Shown: in pieces, positions 33,641-44,522 of the stretch
How positions within the stretch are numbered: the first letter of the stretch is position 1
Layout of the letters: every line of letters starts with the position of its first letter
Source of the DNA: Ephydatia muelleri
Lineage: Eukaryota > Porifera > Demospongiae > Spongillida > Spongillidae
Direction: 5' to 3'
NCBI GenBank assembly: GCA_013339895.1
Contig: JABACO010000004.1
Location: 3,378,688-3,442,687, forward strand
DNA length: 64,000 nucleotides
Translations under genes and position numbers: made by a program
Notes under the pieces: model-generated
Databases searched by the model: none
The model's input: the letters and a program-made list of their open reading frames with translations, nothing else
What the model was told of the DNA's origin: nothing

Positions 33641-34891
33641 AACCATGTTGCTTCTTTGGGGGGAGAGGATAGCATTTTCCAATGACATGCACATTAGGTA
33701 TGCGTGTACAATAAATGTGTGTTTTTGTAGTATGTTTATGTTGCATATGGAATGAGTTTGCTTATGTGTGGTTGGTCTTATGCATGTGTGTGCATGTGTA
33801 TAGTGTGTACACACATGTTGGGTGCATGAACAGTGTGTTTGGTGAGTGTTTGTGTACTGTGTGTATGTCCTTTCAAACCCATTTCTCCCAGCCACTTTAC
33901 CTCCATTTGCATTTGGTAGAAAAATTTAAGCGCTATAACCAACACGTGCACTTATTTTCAGTGTTCCCACCAGTTCCCTTGTGCACATGCTTATGAACTT
34001 GTTTTTGTATGTATATTTTTGTGTGGTATATGTGTGTGTAGTATGCTGTGTGAGTGGCATATATAGTGTGTGAGTATGTGTGTTTGTGTTGGGCATGTAT
34101 GTGTCCATAGAGTCTAATTGGGTTGCTCCTCTAAATGGGCCATGCATTTGTGATTGTCAGGTTGACAATCTTGACCCCATATCTGTATGAGATTGTCTCA
34201 CAGTTTTCAAATTGACTATATGATATGGATTTCAACATCTAGCCACAAATATGGTTCACAGGATAAGCAGGAGTTTATGATAGTGAGTGTGTGTACTTCA
34301 CTTGTCAGTTTTTTTGATATTGGGAACCAGTATAAGATTTACATGATGCTTTGTTTTGTTCCCTGAAGAGAACTGTATGTACATGCATGAAAATAGTGTA
34401 ATAAATGCTCTGGCAACCAGATGCAGGTAAATAAGCCCAGAGCCTTACAGTCTACATGGTTTCTTTTATCTCCAAATAGTGGTTTTAGCAAAACCCACAT
34501 TACTGTGATGCAACAAAACCACAGGCCAGCCCTTTGCAACTGCTGTGGTTGCAAGTCTGACCTGTCAATATATACATGTACTGGTATACTCTATCCCACC
34601 TGCTTTTGCGTTTGCATTACTAAAGAAAAGGTGGCCTGATAGACATTCTACCTGTGGACATACCTTTCTAGTAACACTGAAGTCATATACATGTATAATA
34701 CATACCTCACCCTGTACATGTGTAACTGCTTTTACAAGTATATGTAGGTATTTAATCCTTCTGGAAACTTTGCCAATCCCATGACTTCGTTCACTGCATG
34801 TGCCCTATGTACAGATATCTTTGTAGTGAAGCCTGCCAAGTTTTATCACAATAGAATTCATGGATGGTGGGATACAGTACTTCAAAAGATG

Positions 34892-34952
<61 letters not shown>

Positions 34953-35590
34953 CTCAGAGGTTCGGGTGGTATGTTACAAGCAACTGCTGCATTCTGCAAA
35001 CTGGAATCACAATTCATCCTGTCCAAGGACTTAAGTTCTTTCAGAACTATGCACATGTGTGTGCTAAATTTTATGGTCCCAAGTCATTTAAACTAGCAGT
35101 CAGCTATTCCAATGACATTTATACAATACAGACCAGAAACATCGACAGTGAGTAATGCCATTCAGCTGGACAGGTCAAATCGAGTAGGCAACTAGCATAT
35201 CTTCTCCCATGAAGCACACATCCATCATAGATAGAACTCTTATAGCTTGTAATAAAAACTAGGAAAGGTCTCATCCATACATGTACTTTGGTTTGGCAAC
35301 CTCAAACAATGACCTTGCACCCTTATCTCTCCTTCAGTCTCAGTCCCTCTACACTAGTGTTTTCTGCTCCACTCTCACTACTCTCCTCCCTCCCCCTCAC
35401 CCCACCATTGAATGATTAGATTTGGGACTCCAGCATTAAAAAATATTATGCAAGTGCATGTTACTACACAAAGGGAGGAGACTAGGCTGACCCTCACCTG
35501 CGTCTCATTATCTTATTTGCGCATGTGTCAAGTATGTAAACATAATTTAATGTACTACTGTACTACATCGTTCACAAAGAGATATATACA
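33641..35590. other. Intergenic, GT/TG-rich, no supported gene
   Basis: 33700-34110 is rich in TGTGTG-type motifs, a degenerate microsatellite. A clean (CA)n microsatellite lies at 34892-34950. ORFs of 70-124 codons are either microsatellite-derived or have no recognisable domain. Confidence 0.6.
34892..34950. repeat. (CA)n microsatellite
   Basis: About 29 perfect CA units, polar to the (GT)n arrays elsewhere. The poly-HT/TH frames over it are artefacts. Confidence 0.97.
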
Positions 35591-35594
35591 CATG

Positions 35595-36248
35595 CTAGAT
35601 ACGTTTTTTAACAACATAAATGTACACTCGTTCAAAATATATTTTTTTAACCAGTTCTTTGTTCTTCATAAAACGTTGGCTTCTTGACCAACTAACACTA
35701 CTTTTCATTCTTAAGGGAAAGTCAATAGCACAGCCGTCACCATTGGCATCATAACTAGCATACCAGTCATTGGTGAAGTACTTATCATCAAATTCGCACA
35801 GCTCATATTCTTTATATCCTTGGCCTACTGATTTTCCTTTGCCATCAAATAAGAAACGGAAGACGTCACTTGGCATGTCGATTCTCAGTTGATTTCTCCT
35901 TATCGTGCCTGCCGATAAGGAACTGCCAACATGATGCATGAATACACTAACACAGTCCAACACAACACGAATGGACGGCGTTGGGTTTACGAACGACCTG
36001 TAAAGTTTGCATAGTAGTATACAAATAATAATATGCATGTACATTAAGTGTACCGTAGGAGGGCAGGAGTGACATCTTTATGTCGCACCCAAGATGCCTG
36101 TTCCTTTGGATAGTCCGTCCATAGAACTAAATACTCCAATTTTGTACCCTGCATAAAACCACAAAGGTAGGTAATATGTATGCAAATAAGCAATTACCTT
36201 TTTCCGCGATGCCACGATTCTCTCCACCTCATAGAATTGGCTAGCCAT
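35595..36248 (-). CDS. Chromodomain protein with unrecognised C-terminal region, 3 exons
   Basis: Minus-strand exons 36248-36198, 36148-36054 and 35997-35595 have GT..AG introns of 49 and 56 bp in matching phase (about 182 aa). The start is the ATG at 36248 and the reading begins MASQFYEVERIVASRKK. Exon 2 gives EYLVLWTDYPKEQASW, completing a chromodomain (residues about 5-50), with Y, W and W where the methyl-lysine cage is expected. Exon 3 carries PSIRVVLDCVSVFMHHVG and then a region with YDANGDGCAID, which looks like a single Ca2+-loop but lacks a paired EF-hand. The last 35 residues are basic and may be intron read-through, so the true 3' end may differ. Likely a nuclear, histone-reading role by family. 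Confidence 0.68.
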
Positions 36249-36520
36249 TTTTGAAACATATAGTTAAAATTTGATAAGCAAAACGTGTCCGAGAGCTGTC
36301 TCGTACCCAGGATATAGAATTCGTCATTATGGTATTAACTGCTCTCTGGTACCGTCGGACGCGACGTACGTCAGCATACGCGCGCGGATACCAATAGCAA
36401 CAGAGGACAAGGATAGACTTTTGGGCAATAGAGGTGGGTGAATTGTATCCATCGAATGATTTAAAATGTAGTGGGCGTTATTTAGAATGTGTGTGGACTG
36501 GAAATTTGTGTGGTAATGGG
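36249..36520. other. Upstream region of the chromodomain gene, up to the gap
   Basis: Contains TCTCGTACCCAGGATA at about 36299, a partial match to the terminal motif of the inverted-repeat elements at 30.7 kb. No gene seen before the N run. Confidence 0.4.
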
Positions 36521-37520
36521 NNNNNNNNNNNNNNNNNNNNNNNNNNNNNNNNNNNNNNNNNNNNNNNNNNNNNNNNNNNNNNNNNNNNNNNNNNNNNNNN
36601 NNNNNNNNNNNNNNNNNNNNNNNNNNNNNNNNNNNNNNNNNNNNNNNNNNNNNNNNNNNNNNNNNNNNNNNNNNNNNNNNNNNNNNNNNNNNNNNNNNNN
36701 NNNNNNNNNNNNNNNNNNNNNNNNNNNNNNNNNNNNNNNNNNNNNNNNNNNNNNNNNNNNNNNNNNNNNNNNNNNNNNNNNNNNNNNNNNNNNNNNNNNN
36801 NNNNNNNNNNNNNNNNNNNNNNNNNNNNNNNNNNNNNNNNNNNNNNNNNNNNNNNNNNNNNNNNNNNNNNNNNNNNNNNNNNNNNNNNNNNNNNNNNNNN
36901 NNNNNNNNNNNNNNNNNNNNNNNNNNNNNNNNNNNNNNNNNNNNNNNNNNNNNNNNNNNNNNNNNNNNNNNNNNNNNNNNNNNNNNNNNNNNNNNNNNNN
37001 NNNNNNNNNNNNNNNNNNNNNNNNNNNNNNNNNNNNNNNNNNNNNNNNNNNNNNNNNNNNNNNNNNNNNNNNNNNNNNNNNNNNNNNNNNNNNNNNNNNN
37101 NNNNNNNNNNNNNNNNNNNNNNNNNNNNNNNNNNNNNNNNNNNNNNNNNNNNNNNNNNNNNNNNNNNNNNNNNNNNNNNNNNNNNNNNNNNNNNNNNNNN
37201 NNNNNNNNNNNNNNNNNNNNNNNNNNNNNNNNNNNNNNNNNNNNNNNNNNNNNNNNNNNNNNNNNNNNNNNNNNNNNNNNNNNNNNNNNNNNNNNNNNNN
37301 NNNNNNNNNNNNNNNNNNNNNNNNNNNNNNNNNNNNNNNNNNNNNNNNNNNNNNNNNNNNNNNNNNNNNNNNNNNNNNNNNNNNNNNNNNNNNNNNNNNN
37401 NNNNNNNNNNNNNNNNNNNNNNNNNNNNNNNNNNNNNNNNNNNNNNNNNNNNNNNNNNNNNNNNNNNNNNNNNNNNNNNNNNNNNNNNNNNNNNNNNNNN
37501 NNNNNNNNNNNNNNNNNNNN
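36521..37520. other. Assembly gap (1000 N)
   Basis: Exactly 1000 Ns, a conventional placeholder length, so the true size is unknown. All frames read through it as X and none of those frames is a gene. Confidence 1.
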
Positions 37521-38245
37521 CGAGATTTCATTTTCCTGAGAGCTTCCACTTTATCAAGCAACGCTTCATCAACAGACCAACCAATTGGTGAGCCCAGCAA
37601 AGTAGCAGTGTTGGACCTGACTCTACATAGGTCAGGTGCCAGGTGCAAAAGAGCAAGACCAGATTGATCTGCACAGATGAGTTCTGATTTGTGATGATTA
37701 AGCTCCAGACCAACCACAGCTGCTTCTCTTTCAATCATCTTAAAATCATCACATACATCTGCCTCATTGCCACCTAAGGTTACATCATCGAGGTAGAATA
37801 TACGAAAACTCAGAACATAACATCTGTGTCAAGGAAAGGATAACAAGGCAGAACAACAAAGGACCAAGAGGGTCACCTTGTTGTACCCCTTCTGCAAGCT
37901 GATGATGGCATGGTGTCATGAAAATAGACGGAAAAGATGCTGAATAGCAGGAGTAGATAAATGGGAAAAGCTCTGGGGTGTGTAGCTTAGCAAATTCAAG
38001 CATTTATCCCTCCTTAATATGCTGTTAAATGCATTCTTGAAGTCTAGCTTGAGGATGACACGATCTGGATGGATCAGCAAGGTAACGTCTAGCAGAGTGG
38101 CCAGCTTCTTGCACCCAAAGGAGTACCATACCCAAGTTGAACTGGGGATAGTAAAGCAATAATTATAGTATAATTGATACAGACACAATACATAGAAAAA
38201 CTCAAAGGATATCCAGGAGGCTAGGGAGGGAGCACAACTTGCCAA
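37521..38245 (-). pseudogene. LINE reverse-transcriptase relic, truncated by the gap
   Basis: The minus-strand order is RT: LKLDFKNAFNSILRRDK (about 38060-38000), EGVQQGDPLGPLLFCL (about 37890-37845), FYLDDVTLGGNEADVCDDF (about 37800-37742, containing the catalytic DD), then EREAAVVGLELNHHKSELIC (37735-37670) and LLGSPIG. Frameshifts separate these blocks, so it is inactive. The 3' part disappears into the N run. It is probably the same element family as the C-terminal fragment at 14.0-14.4 kb. Confidence 0.85.
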
Positions 38246-39109
38246 TAAGGCTCTATCTTTGTGGGATGAGGTGATGATGGCTAGGTGAGAAGCCAGGCGA
38301 GAGAAAGTAGATTGCTTCTTTTATTTTGTAGAACTTATAAATGAATGCATTAATTGTTTTGCCAATGCAAGAAAGCGCAAGCATAGGCTCAAAGTAAGAG
38401 CAGGCAGGCTGAGTCTACCATTAACATAATTGAGCATGTTAGCTTCAGTTGAATTGGCTAGTGCTGCAAGTTGAAATGCTGGTTGGGAAAGAACTGACCT
38501 GTGCTCTGTTCTGCCCCATGCAAGCATCAAATGAGTTCTAAGCAGATAGGATCATTACATATCCTTATCTGTTACACCGGTCAGCAACCACACTTGCTTC
38601 AGAAAAAATACTTTTAGTTTGACAGGTAAATGCGAGCATATTTTATGTGAAATACCAAGAAACTGACAGTGGGAGAACAATGACTACCATATATGATCAC
38701 CACCATGTCACCTAGTCCACCTTACAACTACCTGGTCCACCTTCACCACCACGTAAAGGTGTGACTATCAGCCATCATTGAAAATAGATATGATTAGGTC
38801 TCTATGTACTTATAGAAAATACATAGGAGATATGTAGAATATGACTGTTATTAAGAGTATATTCTCCTTACATGCTATCCTCATCTCGATCATACAGTCA
38901 TCCTTCTACATAAACGTGCACCTACATTTGTCTATAACCCTACAGGATGTTTGTTATTACTTTGAATGCACTCCTAAAGCAAGTTTTATCCACCCTACGC
39001 ATCGCGTCATATTCACAGTATGACTAAGCAATGAAGTTTACACCTGCATGTACATGTTGATGCGTGCACAGCCTGTCTATGATACACAAATGCATGTAAT
39101 GTTTATAGT
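38246..39109. other. Intergenic, possibly upstream LINE sequence
   Basis: The minus-strand ORF 38321-38530 (69 codons) may belong to the LINE but has no diagnostic motif. A repeated CACCACCATGTCACC / CACCACCACGTAAAG segment lies at 38698-38760. Otherwise unremarkable. Confidence 0.4.
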
Positions 39110-40784
39110 TCAGTAGTCACATTTCTGTCCAAATATCTTCATGAACACTATTTCATCATCCTTATCTTCACTACTGTGGTCTGTAGCCAGAAACTGCATC
39201 AGATAGTCAAAGAGATCACCATGTCCATTATTCCCTCCATCCGAACATGCATGCTCTTCTCCACCACTCTTCTCTTGCTCTACCTCTTCATCATTATCCA
39301 TGTCACTACCTTTGTTTATATCGTCATCATCACCATGTCCATTGCTGCCCCCTTCACTCACCCTTGACACTTTCTCACTACCAGCGGTACCTTCATCCTC
39401 CTTGACCTCTTCCTCCATACTTTGCCAATCTCCATCACACATGCCTGCAATTATTTGACGATGCTTCCCCCACTTGGGTATCCCAACATATATTGCTGCA
39501 GCCTGGTAGAAGCATCCTACAGATGCTTCGTTCCCGTACGTCACCACAGCTCCTGCTGGCTCCCACATGGAAGAATAATTTATGATGGGCTGGCACCATC
39601 TGACCTTGAGATCCCTAATAACACAGCGACCGAACAGGTCATATACTGCACGTCCCATGGTGAAATCATCATTGGCTTCACCCTCATCATACTGTCCTAA
39701 ATGAGATCGAAATGTCCTGAATGAGTTCAGTATATAACACTGATCCATTTCACAATTTCTGAAAGGAATAAGAGTAAAGCTAAATCATGCTTGAATAAAT
39801 ATATTTATACATATCAGCATTACGGAATGAATGTGCGTACCTCACATATGGTTTCACAGCTACAGGAATTCCTAGCAATTTGACTTCCACAAATATACTG
39901 TAGTCGGCTCCTTTCAGCATCGATGGAAGCAGCTCCTCATCATTGAGGCTCTGAAGTATGTACGAGTGTTGGCAGCGAAATCCTAGAATGCCTCCCATCC
40001 TCATGAAATGTGGATTGCTAAGCGCTTCAATGAAGCATTTCTTGAAAGCAGTAATTTCGGGAGAAGTCAATGCGGGCCTCAGCATTTCTGAACCCTCTCG
40101 ATAAAGGTTATAGGTCAAAGTCACACGATGACCACTGGTAACAGGAAGAATCTCATGTTCAATGTTGCTAAAGAATGCTGCCCACTTGATGGTCCTAGCT
40201 GGATGGTCAGGTGTAGAGGACCAATCATATATAACCTCCTGTTTACGATGACGAAGAACCAGACTACCACCAGTGAAGCGAGTGGGTAGGCACACCACCA
40301 AACTGCCAAACATGTCTGCAGATCTAGGAGTATCCACGTGAGGTTTGAAGTGTCCACCAGGCCCGTAGATGTTTAATTTATACAGCTCTGCTCTGATCGT
40401 GCGCATGTTGGGAACGAGCATTTTTAAAACAAGCGGCAAAATAGACATACCACTTAGTTGAATACTTATTAGGAAATTCTCCGGTTCTAATTTGCGAGCA
40501 TCTCTGTAAGTGACGTCTGTTACTGTTTCACCGCCAACACCAAAACTGGCAAGGGAGCTCGCTTCCATTAATCCGCTCAGCATGGCATCTTCGTTGTCGC
40601 TGGGAAAATACGCAGCGTTCCACAGTTCATTGCTTTTATACACAATTGTTGCTGGTTTGTCTATTTCTCCGCTACAGCAGAAAAGATCGTTGCAATTCTT
40701 CGCTAGAGTACCGAGACTTAGGATAATATTAGATTTCGCTGCTCCACTCAGGGATGCAAGGGACATTCTAGCTCTCTTCGACAT
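39110..40784 (-). CDS. Fe(II)/2-oxoglutarate dioxygenase (prolyl-4-hydroxylase superfamily), 2 exons
   Basis: Exon 1 40784-39841, 82-bp intron (GT..AG, phase 2), exon 2 39758-39110; about 530 aa. The catalytic core lies in exon 1: LYKLNIYGPGGHFKPHVDTP supplies the HxD iron ligands (H149, D151), WAAFFSNIEHEILPVTSGHR supplies the distal His (H210), and R220 ten residues later is placed to bind 2-oxoglutarate. FGSLVVCLPTRFTGGSLV is also typical. The C-terminal region (exon 2) is acidic and low-complexity (Asp/Glu/Gly, about residues 410-500). By memory this subtype is commonest in fungi. The substrate is unknown. No signal peptide, so cytosolic or nuclear. Confidence 0.87.
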
Positions 40785-41803
40785 TATTCACTACGCACAG
40801 CTATGGAATAACCCACAATAATGCCTATTATTGTACACATAACTGCTAAGTACATTCTGGAGCGGTGACCCCAGCACACTGAGCATGTGGGTAACCTACA
40901 GCACACTGTGAACATGTGGGTGACCACTGTGAACATGTAATGGCAGGGACTGCACGAGTATGTACTACACAGTGCAAAAAGTTTGTTATACGACACTGTA
41001 TATTATAGCTTATACGCAGCAATATAAGCTGTCTGCGTATTGAACATTATAAGCAAATGCCTATATTGCAATATAGTCAGTCACGTGCGGTTTCTGGTAT
41101 CTTAGCAAACCTTTGAATTTCATTAATGTTACACGCTTTGGTGAACCGCGCACTATCTTAATTTGGGCTTTGACCTTCCGTAAACCAGTCCTCCGCCCCC
41201 CCCCTCCTCCCTTTGCATCTGCTTGGTTATAAAACTTTTCTTCGCACATATAAGTGGTACAACACCAAACACCATAGTGCCTTAAGTCAGCGGTTACCAA
41301 GTACTAACTTAGTATGACCTGATAAAGACGAGAATATAATAACATTTAGCGCCAATTGAAATGGCCATACTTACCTCTAGTGATGGACTTGTTGGAGCTG
41401 TCGTTGTTTTAGTTTTGACCTAATCAAATGCGCACAAAAGAAAAATACATTTTAGTGCCCCCAGCATACTTATACCAGTTCGAATAGAAACGCTGCAGAA
41501 AAGCAAAATGAAGGTAGCAAAGCCATTGGGTACTTACCTCAGCAGAATCGACCCGCGCTTGTGATAGCCGAAACCCATAGTCCTTGAGACAGCGTGTTAA
41601 AGGAGCTTGGCTCCAAGAATTTCAACCGGCCATGCGGCTGAAACGGATGTTTTAAGTTTAAAATGGTGTCTCTATACCGCGGTATTTAAGCATGGGCTTG
41701 GCAACAACAGCGATCGAGTATTCTTCATACAACTTTTGAATGCCATATCAATGCAATGCAAAGTTGATGTTAATAACGGTAAGTTAACAAACTAGGCTAT
41801 CAC
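40785..41803. other. Intergenic between divergent genes; partly duplicated at 51.2-51.35 kb
   Basis: The dioxygenase (minus) and the transposase-derived gene (plus) diverge from here. 41320-41395 and 41525-41580 match 51228-51290 and 51300-51350. The second block carries, on the minus strand, GGCTATCACAAGCG..GATTCTGCTGAG followed by GTAAGT, an exon/donor-like junction. A second donor-like junction (ACTAGAG|GTAAGTATGG, minus) lies at 41376. These could be 5' non-coding exons of a minus-strand transcript, but no coding exon is recognisable. Short repeats CACACTGTGAACATGTGGG lie around 40880-40940. Confidence 0.45.
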
Positions 41804-43993
41804 ATGTTCGTACAAATGGCGGTCTTAGACGACGACTGTTCTCGGTACAGACTTCACCTACAACTGTCCTTTTCCTCTCAAGAGGAAAAAGAAACATATC
41901 TGCGTAGGTTTGAAGCAGCCAGGCTACTCCTTGCACCCGGTGTTAATAAACGGAAGGCTACTATCAGCGTATTGAATGCTTTGCTGGACCGTGTGTTGGC
42001 GCAAACTGAGAGCGTCCCAGTATCACGTAGCAGAACATCCAGTTCTGCGAACGAAATGATGTTGGACTCCGCAGGTTAGTTAGGCTAGAGCTATAAAATA
42101 ATACACTTTTGTGTATACTTGCATGATATAGGGATTTATACTGGTGACGAAGACCCCACTGACCAAGACCTCTTTGTGGTCGAACAAAAGGCCTTCAAGG
42201 GACTTTGTTCAGGTCTTGTTCAGCAGTGTGGCTGTCTTTCAAACCCATCTTGGACATTAGCATCTTTCATAAAGGTCTGAGTTGTGGGGTTATGATTCTG
42301 TTTTGTCTAATTGATTCTGGCATAATTTTTTTTTGTATCATTCATACTCATTTACTGCTCACTAGAAGGGACATGTTGCTAGGGTTTAATTTGTTTGCCC
42401 ACACTGCAAGCAGTCCCGTGTCTGGGCTAGTTCCAGAGTGCTGTCTGGTCATTACATTGCTAATCAGAAGTAAGAATATGCACTTATTTAGTAATCATCA
42501 ACTCAAATGTGTTATCTTACTTCAGACTTGTCCATGCTTCACCTGTGCTGGCATTCTACCTCGCCAGTACATTAACTTTTGTTCATTTGCTGGTATGGGT
42601 GAGTGAAGCAACGATACATCCACTCAGGTGGGAGTCTGAAATCACTGATGCAATTCTCTGATATAATCCATTTTTATTAGTTTATGTGGATAGGCTCTAC
42701 CAGCAAGTAATAGCAGATGCAGCAGAGGAGTCCATGAAGGCTGCTGTAGACTGTGTGAAGGCACGCCCTCACTACGCTACAAGTGGAGAGGTTAGAGATG
42801 GCACTCTTGTAAAGAAATATGGTTTGGATGTATTTTGTATTCTCTTAAAATAGTGGGTTATAACTGATGCACGTCACGACTCCACTTCAAATGCATACCA
42901 CTCAACAGTACCTTGTATGGCTGGAAGGTGTAGTAAATGGCATGCAGTGTCTATCAGCCTGCAAACCATATTGTTCATTTCAGCACACGTAGGATTGTTG
43001 GAATTTGCACTCTTTCTAGACAAGAGCACAGGGTAGCTCAGACGAGAGAGGTGGCGTGTACTAAGATAGTCTTGCCACAAGTTATCGCCCGAGGTTTGCC
43101 TTTGTGTTCTAACTATGTACAATTTCATATTTTCACTGTGATGAAGGGTTGAACATCACAGAGGTAGCCCATGACTACCAGTCTACTATAAAGAAGTATG
43201 TACAAGAACTCGGGATGGTCAATTCCTACGACACATGGCATGGTATGGTATCCTTTTTTTTTTAGTGTGTATTATTTTGAATTATTGCAGGCACGAAGAA
43301 TGTGGCAAAGGAGTTGCGTAAGATCTGTTGTGGCCTGGCTCGTGCCAGAGATGTTACGTGGTTCACTGAACTTCTGACAAGGGTATGCTCCCTCTGGAAA
43401 TTATTGTTATCAATGAAACAATTTGCTATTCAGCAAGAAGCACCAAAGTGCACTTGTATTGGTGCATGAGGAACTGTGGTGGCAACCCAGACCGTCTACG
43501 TGCAATGATCATGAACATCAGCAAGCACTTTCAGGTTTGTATGTGTACATATGTTTGTATCTGTGTCTGTGTTGTGTTGAGTGTATTGAGTGATTGGATT
43601 CATGCATGTATTGTAAACTTGTGTCTACATTCAGGGTAATCACTGCAGTTGCTATTCGGAGAGTCCCTGTCACCAGCCAGGTTACATTTCAAAAAGGAAG
43701 CTTCTCACAATGCCTGCAGCCATTAGTGCATATGAGAATGCACTAAGAAAAACTCTCATCTACAAAGTGGCTGATTCATTCCATCTTGTATGCAGCATGG
43801 TAAATTACATATAATGTTAATGTTCATGTATGTGTTTGTTTTTCTAGTGTCGAGACACCTTCTGGGTGGAATCATTCAACCACCAGCTTCTCACTTATCT
43901 CCCCAAAAGAATTCACTTTCACACCAAGACATTTGAGATGCGTATGAACTTAGCTGTTATGGATTGGGTGAGTGTTTTGTGTGTGGGTGAGTG

Positions 43994-44033
<40 letters not shown>

Positions 44034-44522
44034 ATGTGTGTGTGTGCATGGGTGTGCGTGCGTGTGTGTGTGTGTGTGCATGGGTGTGCGCGTGTGTGTA
44101 TGTGTGTGTATGTGTGAGTGTGTGTGTGTGTGTGTGTGAACACATTACCACACCATTTCAGAATGAAAACACTCAACGGGTGGCAACAAGTCACCATGAC
44201 TACACAGATGTTCGTCGACCAGACCATCGCTCCACATACAACGTGTTGGTAAAAAAAACTTATCGTTTTGTAAAGAATATCTGGACTATGTACATTCTCA
44301 AGAACATGTCGTCTCAACAGTATGTGACAGTCTGATTCCAGCTAATTGTTGTGACACATACCATTTAGGATACTGCAGGAGGATGATGGTGACGACGATA
44401 TGGTGTTACCTTCGGACGACACAGCCATGAATGACGGTGACTATGTGGACAGTGATGAGGATCTGGACGAGGATGACTGTGTTTTTTCAGAGGATGATGA
44501 AGAAGAAGGCAACTACAGTTGA
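41804..44522 (+). CDS. Intron-rich DDE transposase-derived protein (ISL3/Kolobok-like family)
   Basis: Exons recognised by phase-matched GT..AG junctions: 41804-42074, 42132-42274, one ending 42598 (start uncertain), 42681-42790, 42854-42927, 42984-43093, 43147-43242, 43291-43382, about 43432-43534, 43635-43787, 43848-43967, 44162-44319, 44369-44522. Core blocks: [15 protein letters not shown] (first Asp), [16 protein letters not shown] (second Asp), [56 protein letters not shown] (Glu), [12 protein letters not shown]. The C-terminus is a strongly acidic tail. This matches, from memory, a large invertebrate family usually annotated as uncharacterised. Many introns and absence of terminal repeats argue for a host gene. 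The phase does not match at the 43382/43432 junction, so one lesion or base error is possible there. Confidence 0.7.
43998..44141. repeat. (GT)n microsatellite inside an intron
   Basis: Long GT array with CATGGGTGTGCG interruptions, within the intron 43968-44161 of the transposase-derived gene. Poly-(CV) and poly-(TH) frames over it are artefacts. Confidence 0.97.

Noticed and set aside
36434..37738. Long reading frames of about 385-418 codons across the gap
   Set aside because: They consist of Ns; only the minus-strand part right of 37520 is real LINE RT sequence.
43866..44335. Poly-Cys/Val and poly-His/Thr proteins
   Set aside because: Read-through of a (GT)n microsatellite in an intron; same for 27762-28035, 34781-35155 and 51625-52214.
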